This document shows, in pieces, positions 53,801 to 62,800 of a stretch of DNA of 64,000 nt (position 1 is the stretch's first letter; each line of letters begins with the position of its first letter). Origin of the DNA: Tumidithrix helvetica (GTDB taxonomy: Bacteria > Cyanobacteriota > Cyanobacteriia > Pseudanabaenales > Pseudanabaenaceae); contig NZ_CBDDRA010000002.1 of assembly GCF_965232925.1 (NCBI RefSeq), positions 310,001-374,000 of the forward strand, given 5' to 3'. The notes beneath the pieces are model-generated. The model saw nothing but the letters and a program-made list of their open reading frames with translations. It searched no databases and had not been told where the DNA came from. The translations under genes and the position numbers were made by a program.

Positions 53801-56800
53801 CCCAGAGATAAATCCAGTAGCAAACCTAGAAATTCAAGCAGAGTCAGATCCTGAAATTGTTTCAGAAATCATTCCCAGCGATGCCATTGAGCCTCTGGTA
53901 GAGATCCCAACGGCGAATATCTCAACGGCGAATACTATAGAGAATATCCCGACAGAGAATGTAGAGAAGGTAGAGCCTCCTATCTCAGAAGAGAATCTTC
54001 CCAAACGAAGCATTTTAGAAGATGACTTCCGAGGATTTAATCTACTTAAACCAATTATCTTGTCGCGCGTTCCAGGATCTAAAGCTCCCCAAAACACGCC
54101 CAAAAACGACCCAAAAAACGACATTGTAGAGCCTAATCTTTTGGCTTCTAATCCTGAGAGCGTTCTAAAACCTCTAGAGTCTACTGTTCGAGAAAGCAGT
54201 AGTTTAGAATCGAAAGTTTCAGTGCCTGACATCTCAGAGGGCAATGTCTCGGAAGAAAGTTTCAACCTAGAAATATCTCCCAATGAAGAATTAGAAGATA
54301 TTGAAATTGACGCTTCATATCTTGATGCGATGACCGATCTTGATATCAATGAAAGATTTGATGCCATGATGCTCGACCTTGAGATGACCGAGACTCCTCC
54401 AGATGCGACCCAAGTTGAAGATCTCATGGATGAAGATCCTATGGGCGAAGTTCCAAGCGAACCTCTGAGCCTTACCCTTGGCGATCCGTTTGTAAGCCTA
54501 ATTCCAGCAGTATCGCACACTTCTGATGTGGACTCTGATAGTGATGCGAGTCCTATGGAGATTCCCGATCTAGAAGTTCAAGCGCTCGTGGAGACGCTAG
54601 CCAACGATCTAGAAGAAGGGCAAGTAAACTATCAATTTGAGCCAGCTTCTGATTTTGAGGATGATATTTTTGACGCTAACATTGACAACATATTTGCAAT
54701 CTCTTCCGATCTCGATCTTGAGATTCTTGAAGACACACCCGACTTAGAGGCAGAGACTCCATCCGATCCTTTTGTTGGAGATTTAGAAAATGATGTTTTA
54801 GAAGAAGAAAATAATATTAGTGATGCGTTCTCAGCTTCTTCTGATTTTCTTCCCCCAGTGCTTCCTCTCGAAGCAACAGTGTCCGATCCCTTCGTTGACA
54901 GGCAGGCATTTGAGCAGGAACTAACTGACTCTTTGGCTCTTCTTCGTCAGCTTGATGCAGAATTCGATGCTCCCTCACCTGATTCTGGATTGGATAGCGA
55001 ACAAAGCGATCGCTCAGACATAAACACTCCTGAAACCGTTAATTTAGAAGATTTAGATATCATCGCAGACTTGCATTCCTCTACGCACGACTCGGATGTT
55101 CGTGACTTAGAAGTAGAAGAAAATGAGGATAATGAAAACCTACCTATTTCTGTTCCTGAGGAATTGCTAGACACCTCATCAACCGAATCCTCTCCTTTTA
55201 GTATTCTACTAGACGATGAATTCAGTTCAGAAATTGTTAACGCTGAGACTGAAATTGACGAGATCTTTGAGCTTAGCATCGAAACCGATCGCGCATTAGA
55301 ATTAGAAGCAGAAGCAATTCCTGAATTCGTTGCCGAGATCGCAGAATTAGAGGACACTGACGCAATAGATGGGGTTCAAGAAGAGTCAGAAGTAAGCCAA
55401 GCGATCGCCGATAGTTCATCTGAAGATTCGGATAGAGATACCTTAGAACCTATTCCGTCTTTTGATGGACTAAAGTCTTTTTCTAAATTTGATGAAGATT
55501 TAGATTTGGACAATATACCGACGATTGAGTTTGACGATATTGACGAACCTACGCTTGGCACACCTGCTGCCCCTATTCCAGTTGCCTATCACGATCCTGA
55601 TTTCAGTTTCGACACCCCCATAGAGGATGCACCCAGTGACGATGAATTTAACGATCTGATGGATCTTAACTTTGATGAGGTCACAGAAATCACGTTGGAT
55701 GGCTCAACTCCGATCGCACAGAATGACGATCCACAACCCGATCCTGAATTAGAGGACGCAAGTTTAGGGCTTTATGGCTCAGAGGATGGAGATGAGGCGG
55801 TCTTTTTCACTCCCGATCCTGAAGAATTGCTGGATGACTCAACGTACGGTTTCTTAGACGATGAAGCGATCGCGGAGCTTAAAGATGAAGTAACTGCTGA
55901 GTTGAGCGATGCATCTTTTTATCTGCCAGAATTTCAGTCAGAGACTGAAGTGCCCCCTGAAGTAAATCATGAATTGATTTCCGAACCAGAAGCTTTAGAT
56001 GGCGATCGCGCCTCAGAAACGAGTCAAGTATTTACAGGCACTCCTTATGGAGATTCAGATCAAGATACTTCAGGATTCTTTGCTGCTGCCATGTCAACGC
56101 CAAAGACCCCACCCACGCCGATTTCATCCTTTGATGGGCTGAGATCCTTTTCCAACTTTGATGAAGATCTGGATTTCAATGACATCCCGATCGTTGAGCT
56201 TGATGACATTCCTGATTTTACATTAGGTATGCCTACTGCCCCAATTCCAGTTGTCTATCTAGATCCTGATTTTAGTTTTGACAAACCCATAGATGAAACG
56301 CCTAAGGATGATGAATTTAAGGAATTGCTCGATCTTAATTTTGATGAGGTAACTGAAATCACGCTGGATGGCTCAAATTTGATCGAAGAGAAAGACGATC
56401 TCCCCTCCGATCCTGATGAATTAGCTAGCGATTCAGAGGAAGATACAACCTTACCAATTGCTTCTGAAGAATTGTTAGACACATCTATGGATGTGTTCTC
56501 TACAAGCATTCAATCTGACGATGAATTCAATGTAGATCTTGGAAATTCTGGTGATGAATTCAATATAGATCTTGGAAATGTAGATTTTGGAATAGAGGCA
56601 GCCGATGTCAGTCATGGATCTACTCATGCGGTTGAATCCCAACCAGATCTCCTTGATACAGGGATAGAATTATCTGCCGAACAGGAAACCCACATTCCAG
56701 AACCAGATACAAGTCAGTCATTTAAAGGTGCTCCCAATGGTGATTCCGATCGAGATACTTCTGGATTCTTTTCTGTCCCTATTCCCAGCCCCAAGGCTCC

Positions 56801-57131
56801 ACCCACCATCCCAAGTTCGCCCTTTGATGGGCTGAAATCTCTGGCAAACTTTGATGAAGATCTGGACTTCGAAGCCATATCTTCGTTTGGATTTGATGAT
56901 TTTGATGACGAACCTACCTTTGGTACGCCTACTCCTCCCGTTCCCGTAACCTATAAAGAATCTGATTTTAGCTTTAATATCTCGTTACATGACGCATCTG
57001 CTGAAGGATTGGAGGATGACTTATCTCATGTTAACTTTGATGATGTGTTTGATATCAAGCTTGATGGCTCAAGCACGATCGCCAAGAAAACCAATCCTAA
57101 TCAAGAGCCCAAACAAACTCCCAATCCATAG
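50892..57131 (+). CDS. methyl-accepting chemotaxis protein with giant acidic repeat tail
   Basis: The transducer is 2,079 residues long, more than twice the usual size. It has a basic cytosolic leader, TM1 (about 39-63), a periplasmic dCache-like sensor (about 65-340; LGVGQAPNTLVADRKWYYPSFYR, WWVLAVLPESYVL), TM2 (about 342-366) and HAMP (about 367-420). A second HAMP-like segment (about 455-495, LEEGDLTVEAEVSDRATGLVADTLNRL) and the kinase-control coiled coil (about 510-785) follow. The hairpin tip reads AARAAEQKDPKQF, two residues longer than in enteric MCPs. From about 786 to the end the protein is Asp/Glu/Ser/Pro-rich and probably disordered. It contains an EPE-rich stretch near 815-855 and three 82-83-residue repeats. 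Its role in the pilus array resembles PilJ/HmpD. Confidence 0.93.
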   Translation: MALTTNQPSQSESSKLSSKKSKKAIEHSPTKQKRSRGTIGTTLLVLVLGSAILGLGTSGYLYYRELTSATQRQIEKNLSLQVSEIEGKLSPTRQSALDLAASVKALHGMGIKDPEIYKKMVFEHFKRLDFAISLGVGQAPNTLVADRKWYYPSFYRELPGVKADLKTGQRLPAPNADTIYSELFESDNYPDKKYWREPTAIEEGLWLEPYEASNGLTLTSYVAPFYSDSKQLDNRKLLGVTSADVSIVTLTQKVSSNVLGNAGTFIVLSPAGNLLSYPPDVNKAKARESYLTVPELKAIWTQIQGKTAGIIQIDGKYYAYRQIRDIKWWVLAVLPESYVLEQVLPIAVGTTVGVGSVLILIVIWFVWSLNRRLRPILNECDKLAEEKGGELLLPRGKDEIDRLDASFNNMLAQIANSEERIKREVTLAVKEQERLNVIKLAERESEILEGEVGSLLDVVSSLEEGDLTVEAEVSDRATGLVADTLNRLRERLSEIIASVLGTAQRVASGAEDLEKLARTVAENTVNQAQSVAEGRALTEQVALSAQNSASQVQIANQALQDVQNTVAAGQVAINQLTAGITVLQKGSAQIVQRMKTLGEFVGLAEQFVQDQSQIASLTQVLAINATLVAARAAEQKDPKQFTGVAREFEAIAGQVNDLATQTSDGLTVLRQRTSQIQSVVSAVDAEVQNLGGLVAGFTSGVEQSQLAFNSVQTTTTEVVEVGQRVTESSLEIALASDSTAKYMSEIATLAQRTADLTGSARQQAEQMGSLAQHLLEGIRFFRLPDTLPASPESDSLAIANGASDLSTSVPLAFRAEPEAELEAEEPQTQPEVESKIEPEAKTESEIEPELEPDDIPIATQDDREEFSANSLLDTEVQASPQISPVLPLVVPAAIATGLSMVTGDTTTPQFELTSNSESALNLTLGQDITDLEVDEELLAITDTYDSNEFLQSQLVEDSTPVNTEVNAEVSPEINPVANLEIQAESDPEIVSEIIPSDAIEPLVEIPTANISTANTIENIPTENVEKVEPPISEENLPKRSILEDDFRGFNLLKPIILSRVPGSKAPQNTPKNDPKNDIVEPNLLASNPESVLKPLESTVRESSSLESKVSVPDISEGNVSEESFNLEISPNEELEDIEIDASYLDAMTDLDINERFDAMMLDLEMTETPPDATQVEDLMDEDPMGEVPSEPLSLTLGDPFVSLIPAVSHTSDVDSDSDASPMEIPDLEVQALVETLANDLEEGQVNYQFEPASDFEDDIFDANIDNIFAISSDLDLEILEDTPDLEAETPSDPFVGDLENDVLEEENNISDAFSASSDFLPPVLPLEATVSDPFVDRQAFEQELTDSLALLRQLDAEFDAPSPDSGLDSEQSDRSDINTPETVNLEDLDIIADLHSSTHDSDVRDLEVEENEDNENLPISVPEELLDTSSTESSPFSILLDDEFSSEIVNAETEIDEIFELSIETDRALELEAEAIPEFVAEIAELEDTDAIDGVQEESEVSQAIADSSSEDSDRDTLEPIPSFDGLKSFSKFDEDLDLDNIPTIEFDDIDEPTLGTPAAPIPVAYHDPDFSFDTPIEDAPSDDEFNDLMDLNFDEVTEITLDGSTPIAQNDDPQPDPELEDASLGLYGSEDGDEAVFFTPDPEELLDDSTYGFLDDEAIAELKDEVTAELSDASFYLPEFQSETEVPPEVNHELISEPEALDGDRASETSQVFTGTPYGDSDQDTSGFFAAAMSTPKTPPTPISSFDGLRSFSNFDEDLDFNDIPIVELDDIPDFTLGMPTAPIPVVYLDPDFSFDKPIDETPKDDEFKELLDLNFDEVTEITLDGSNLIEEKDDLPSDPDELASDSEEDTTLPIASEELLDTSMDVFSTSIQSDDEFNVDLGNSGDEFNIDLGNVDFGIEAADVSHGSTHAVESQPDLLDTGIELSAEQETHIPEPDTSQSFKGAPNGDSDRDTSGFFSVPIPSPKAPPTIPSSPFDGLKSLANFDEDLDFEAISSFGFDDFDDEPTFGTPTPPVPVTYKESDFSFNISLHDASAEGLEDDLSHVNFDDVFDIKLDGSSTIAKKTNPNQEPKQTPNP
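55461..57071 (+). repeat. three long coding repeats in the MCP tail
   Basis: The units lie at 55461-55706 (residues 1524-1605), 56130-56375 (1747-1828) and 56823-57071 (1978-2060). Each starts FDGLxSxxxFDEDLDF and has PxPVxYxxxDFSF in the middle. Each ends LNFDEVTEITLDGS or a close variant (third copy VNFDDVFDIKLDGS). Units 2 and 3 are preceded by GDSDxDTSGFF and a PK-PPT linker, giving periods of 223 and 231 residues. Confidence 0.9.
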
Positions 57132-57202
57132 CACGCGCGCGTAAGCCCACAAGCAGAAATTCAGTCAAAAACTTGATTACCAACAGCAGTGCCTAGAGAA
57201 AT

Positions 57203-59767
57203 ATGGGAAAAAATACGCCATCACAAAATCTTTCTCCAGTAGCTCAAAGAAATCTGGCTCTGAGAAAGCAACAACTTGCAAAAAGCAAAAGTCTTAATGT
57301 TTCCGAGACTTCAAGGCAACAACTTCAAAAGGTAGATCGAGATCCAGCAGAAAAGACAAAACCCAGCCAAAATTCCATTCAGACCAAATTGAGTGTTGCG
57401 CTGGGAATCACGGGATTGCTCTCATTAATTGGTTTGGCTGTGGCGATCGCGATCGTCGATCGCAATTTGCGTACCCAGTTGATCAGTCAATCAAAGTCCG
57501 AACTTTCGGTGGTTGCTACCAACTACAACATCAAAGTCAATCAAATGGCTTTTGGCTCTAGAGGTCAATCTGAAAATACGGCAATTATTGCCGCAGCTTT
57601 GGCGAATAAATCGAACCCAACCGTTAAAGAGATCTTGGCAAATGAGGCTAACGTGCGCGAGATCGAATTTGCCACCCTAGTCAATCCCAATAAGCAAATT
57701 ATTGAGTCGGCTTATACAAATCGTACTGGCAATGAATTCAATCCAAGCGGCTTAGTCACGCAGGCGATCGCCACGGGTAAGCAGGTGATTTCTACTGAAG
57801 TTTTGCCTTATGGGGATCTAGCGCTAGAAAGTCCTCAATTAGCAGAGAAGTTGGGCAAAAGTGCCACCGACACGCCCAATTTTTTGGTGCGCTACGTGGT
57901 TACTCCCGTACGTTCTGGCGGTCAGATCGTGGGTGTCTTGATCTTTGGAGATGTAATTGCTCCGCCTAAAATCGCGATCGCCGATCGCAGCAATCAAACC
58001 TTAGAAAGTGGGTTAACCCTGATTACAGTAAAGAGTTCGCCCCTGCTTGGGCAAATTCGTCAAAATGGGCAGGTTCAACTCTTATCCAGTTTTTCCACCG
58101 ATCTGATTAATAGGGCACTCACCCCAGTCAGTCCAACCAACATTGCAACTTGGCAAACCGCAGGAGGTGCGGCTTTTTCTCACTTGATTCCCAATGCATT
58201 GGTTTCTCAGGATGTAACTGTAGACGGTCAAATATTTACGGTGACAGCTACGCCAGTTTTAAATGCTTCAGGTAAACCTGTAGGCGTGATGTTGCGCGGT
58301 ACGAGCCACAGTCAGTTGAGTAGTTTGCTTTCTCAAGCGGTTCTGCTCATTGTAGGATTAGGTGCGTTTCTGGCGATCGCAGGTTCTTTAATTGGTGTGG
58401 CGATCGGACGCAGTATTAGCAAACCGATTAAAAAGCTAGAGGACGTCGCTCGCGAGTACGCTCGTGGCAATTTATCCGCAAAAGCCGATGTCAAATCGAC
58501 GGACGAAATTGGCGTCTTGGCAACTGTATTTAACCAAATGGCTGACAGTATCAACCAAAGAGAGCTAGAACAGCTTGAGATTCAATCAGAGACATCCTTG
58601 CAAAATTTCCAATTGCAGGAAGATGTAGCCCAGTTATTAGATATTGTCTCCGATCTAGAAATGGGGGATTTGACGGTGCAGGCAAAAGTCAGCGATCGCG
58701 AAACTGGGTTAATTGCCGACACGCTCAATCGCCTGATCGAGCAGTTGGGTGAAGTGATGTCCGCTGTGTTGCATACCGCACAGCAAGTAAACCAAGGGGC
58801 AGAGTTTTTAGAGAAGCAAGCGATCGTCGTTGCTCAAAATGCTCAGCAAGAAGCGAGATCGGTCGCGGAGGTGCGAGAAGGGATTGATAATATGAACCAA
58901 CAGGCGCAGAAAGCTTCTCAACAGGCAGTTTCAACCAACCAAGCCGTACAGCTAGCCCAAATTGCTGTCACCAAAGGTCAACAAGAAATCGCCAGTTTGA
59001 TTGCTTCGATCGATTCCCTGCAAGACGGCACCGTGCAAATGGTAAAACGAATTAAAAATTTAGGCGAGTTTGTGGACTTAGCCAAGAAATTTGTACTCGA
59101 TCAAAAGCGACTGGCATCCTTAACGCAGGTTCTAGCAATGAATGCCTCTATGGTGGCAGCACGAGCCCTCGAACAAAGAGACCCCGATCAGTTTGCCAGT
59201 GTGGCAAGAGAATTTGAAGCGATCGCCAATCAAGTCAATAATCTTGCAAACCAGACCAATCAAGGGCTGATCGTATTGCAACAGCGTACGGGTTTTGTCG
59301 AAGTCGTCGTATCGGGAATCGACCAAGATGTGCGAGATGTTAGCGGTCTCGTAGAAGAATTTACCAATAGTATCGAGTTGTCCAGTCAATCCTTTAACAA
59401 TATTAAATCTGCCACAGAGCAGGTAGCGGAGATCGGTCGCTCGGTAACCGAGTCATCTGCTTCAATTGCCCAAGCTGTCAAACTCAGTTTGAGTTCAATT
59501 CAAAATATTGCGGTTGTAGCAGAGCGATCGGCAAACCAAGCCCGATTTACCCGCGAGCAATCAGGTCAAATGGGAGAATTGGCAAGGCAGTTGCTGGAAA
59601 AAGTACAATTTTTCCGTTTGCCTCAACAACTTCAGCTTCAGCCTAGCAATCCGCAACTGGAGGCAGTTGACACCAAATTTATTCCAGTCGGTTACATAGA
59701 TCGCAAGGATGAGAATGATTACGCCATAGAAGATGTATCGATCTTGACTGGTAAGAATCGTAACTGA
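57203..59767 (+). CDS. methyl-accepting chemotaxis protein
   Basis: This 854-residue transducer of ordinary length has a hydrophilic leader (1-60), TM1 (about 62-86), a periplasmic Cache-type sensor (about 88-370; FATLVNPNKQIIESAYTNRTG), TM2 (about 376-402), HAMP (about 400-455) and a second HAMP-like unit (LEMGDLTVQAKVSDRETGLIADTLNRL). The signalling coiled coil runs to about 820, with tip AARALEQRDPDQF. From HAMP2 onward it is closely similar to the preceding MCP, so the two arose by duplication with different sensor domains. Unlike its neighbour it ends shortly after the coiled coil (FFRLPQQLQLQ). It is 71 bp downstream and in the same operon. Confidence 0.95.
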   Translation: MGKNTPSQNLSPVAQRNLALRKQQLAKSKSLNVSETSRQQLQKVDRDPAEKTKPSQNSIQTKLSVALGITGLLSLIGLAVAIAIVDRNLRTQLISQSKSELSVVATNYNIKVNQMAFGSRGQSENTAIIAAALANKSNPTVKEILANEANVREIEFATLVNPNKQIIESAYTNRTGNEFNPSGLVTQAIATGKQVISTEVLPYGDLALESPQLAEKLGKSATDTPNFLVRYVVTPVRSGGQIVGVLIFGDVIAPPKIAIADRSNQTLESGLTLITVKSSPLLGQIRQNGQVQLLSSFSTDLINRALTPVSPTNIATWQTAGGAAFSHLIPNALVSQDVTVDGQIFTVTATPVLNASGKPVGVMLRGTSHSQLSSLLSQAVLLIVGLGAFLAIAGSLIGVAIGRSISKPIKKLEDVAREYARGNLSAKADVKSTDEIGVLATVFNQMADSINQRELEQLEIQSETSLQNFQLQEDVAQLLDIVSDLEMGDLTVQAKVSDRETGLIADTLNRLIEQLGEVMSAVLHTAQQVNQGAEFLEKQAIVVAQNAQQEARSVAEVREGIDNMNQQAQKASQQAVSTNQAVQLAQIAVTKGQQEIASLIASIDSLQDGTVQMVKRIKNLGEFVDLAKKFVLDQKRLASLTQVLAMNASMVAARALEQRDPDQFASVAREFEAIANQVNNLANQTNQGLIVLQQRTGFVEVVVSGIDQDVRDVSGLVEEFTNSIELSSQSFNNIKSATEQVAEIGRSVTESSASIAQAVKLSLSSIQNIAVVAERSANQARFTREQSGQMGELARQLLEKVQFFRLPQQLQLQPSNPQLEAVDTKFIPVGYIDRKDENDYAIEDVSILTGKNRN

Positions 59768-59812
59768 AGAGGATACTAGAAACAATTCTCTAGCTAGATA
59801 GAAACCGATCAA

Positions 59813-62800
59813 ATGTCCAATTCTAATTTTGACATCCAACACCTACAACAGGAACTGCTCGATCTATTTGAGTTAGACACTGAAAAGTACTTACAGCTCT
59901 ACGAAGAAAAAGTACAACAGCTAAATGCCGAATCATGGAAAGATGACATTCAGCAAATCTATCGTTGCGTGCATACGATCAAAGGTGGAGCTGTCACCGT
60001 GGGAGCCGAACCACTTGTACAAGTTGCCGCTGTTTTAGAAGATCTACTCTCCGATCTGCGCTACATCGATCTGGCACCACCTCTACAAGATGGCAAACTC
60101 AAGCAAATTCTCACAGAATCGGGCGAACTTCTGGTTGGGAGCATTCGGATTTTAGAAGTCCCCTCAGCCTCGATCGCAAGGATTCAAGACCTACGCACAG
60201 AGGTACAAGCCAGATTCTTACCTGAGTGGAATGAATATAGCCAACTCCATCAAGAATTTGCCGAGCAGGGCTTTGCTTTAATGGTGCTTGACTTAGAGAT
60301 GGGGCTAGAAATGCTTACCCTAGACAGTCAAATCCCCAATTCTACAATCGAGATCGCGCGGCAAACGATCCAGCAGCTTCAAGAAATAGGGGTCGATTTA
60401 AGGTTAGGGAAAGACTGGGATGAGACGATCGCGCAAAGTAAATTACTCTTCGAGCATGTCAAAGCCGATTACTGGTTGGCGCATTGGGCGAACTATCTGA
60501 AATCGCTCAAAGAATGTGCTAAACATGGCGGAATTGTCACGAAGCGATCGCCGGTTCCATATATCATTCCCGAGCATTCAGCGATCTCTTTGCCAAAACA
60601 GGAAACAGCAAAGCAGGAAATCCCTAACGCCATTCAGTTAGATACCAGTAAAGGCTCAGACCCAGTTCCGTTCGCCAAGATGAATTCTGAGCAGCCCGAT
60701 CGCCCCGAAAACAACACTACAACCGATTCCCTTGAGCAAGAACTGCTGGATCTCTTTTATCTAGATACGCAAAAAGATCTGCAACTGTATGTGGATACAG
60801 TCGCGCAGCTCAATGCAGCATCATGGACGCAAGATATTCAACAGCTTTATCGTTCGGTACACACGATCAAAGGTGGATCGGTGACCGTAGGCGCAGAGAG
60901 AATCTTAGAGATTGCCACCGTGCTTGAAGATTTGCTCTCCGATCTGCGTCATCTAGAAATAGCCCCTTCTCTTACCGATGGAAAGCTCCAACAAATTCTG
61001 AACGAAACAGGAGAATTACTGATTGGTAGCCTCCAATCAACCGATGCCCATAGTTCCTCCAATGCAATTCAGCGCATTCAGTTGCTCCATGAAGGCATTA
61101 AGCAAGACTATCTCAGCGAATGGAACGAACAAAAACAACTGTATCGAGAATTTGCCGAGCAAGGCTTCGATCTGGTGGTTCTAGAGCTAGAGATGGCGAT
61201 CGAGCAGTTGCCAGCTTCAGGGAATGTCCCCTTGGATACTATAGAAACTGCCCAGCAAACCCTGGCGCAATTGGCAGAAATTGGCACGGATTTGGGTTTT
61301 GCTGCGGAATGGCAAGATCGGCTCTTGCCCCAAGGTCAAACACTAATTGCTAATTCCGACGCTGCCGTTTGGGTAGAACAGTGGATGCCTTACCTGCGAT
61401 CGCTCAAAGCTGCAGCCAAATTGGGCGGATATTCGCCTAAACCTCCAAGCCAAGTTGCCGAACCTGTTGTCGTAAAAACGCCAAAGCCCCAAGAATCCAC
61501 TCCCTCCACCTCGCCAGCTTTACCCTCGAAAGAAACCAGAGCACCTGAGAAAAAAGCACCTGCTGCGATCGTGGCAACTTCAACCGCAAATATTCAAATC
61601 CCAGTTCCCCTCGAACGCTTAGATCGCTCTTCTCAGCATCTGATCGAAACCCTGATGGCAGCCCGTGCCACGCAAGGTTTTTATCAATCTGTGCAAACCA
61701 ACCTGATGCCGCTTGTTGCCCTTGCCCAAGATAGCGTGCAGTACATCGGTCAATTGCGAGATGTACAGGATGACTACGCCCTTTCTGAGGCATCCAATTC
61801 ACAAGATGGACTGAAAGTAGAACGCTATCGCCAAGGTTATCTAGCCATCAATCGACTGTTAGAAATCAGTTTGCGGTTGATCGAGCTAGGGGCAGAAACG
61901 GGTGAAGCTTCTAGACGCACCGCCGAAAGCCTCCAAAAACTCGATGTCAGTTTGCGCAGTTTACAGCAAACCCTTGAAGAGAGCCGTCTACTCCCCTTTG
62001 AAGCGCTAAGTTTTCGTGCAAGAGGAATTTTACGCGACTTAACCACGCGGATTGGCAAGCCAGCTCAAATGTCCGTGCGTGGCGAAAAATTGGAGTTAGA
62101 TGCGGGTACGCTTCGCAATCTCGAACCAATTTTATTGCATCTGATTCGGAATGCCTACGATCATGGGTTAGAGGATCGCGACGATCGCAAAAGCAAAGGA
62201 AAACCCGAACAGGGCAACATCGAAATCTCTTTGCTCCGTCGCGGGAATGTGTTTCTCTTAGAAGTTAAAGATGATGGTAAGGGAATTGACCCTGCCAAGA
62301 TTCGCAATATTGCCCAAGCGAACGGTTTGTCTCTGACCGATACGAGTACCTCAGCGCGATTGCTGGATGTGATTTGTCAACCAGGCTTTACCTCCGCTCA
62401 AACAATTACCGATATTTCTGGGCGCGGCGTAGGAATGGATGTGGTAGCCAGCCAAGTTACAACGCTGGGTGGACAGTTGCGGCTGCATTCTGAGATCGAC
62501 GTGGGCACTACCTTCACGCTCCAAATTCCTGTGCCCCAGCTCTTTGTGCGCTGTATGCTCTTACAAGCAGGCGATCGCATATTTGCCATTCCCACGGCCG
62601 AAGTTTTCACAACCATGCTGCTAGGCGACCTACTCTGGAAACAGGTCGATCCCCAAGACAACCACCCCTACAACTTCATCATTTCAGAAAATACAGGTGA
62701 AATCCCTGCCCTCGACCTATCTCAATATTGGCATAGTAGTACTGCTGGACGACCTGTGTTACCAAACGCGATCGCAGTGCGCGCCAAACGTTTAGAAAGC

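Noticed and set aside
53834..54520. 228-codon antisense frame in the MCP tail
   Set aside because: Low-complexity Ser-rich translation arises from the GAT/GAA-rich codons of the acidic tail; there are no start signals.
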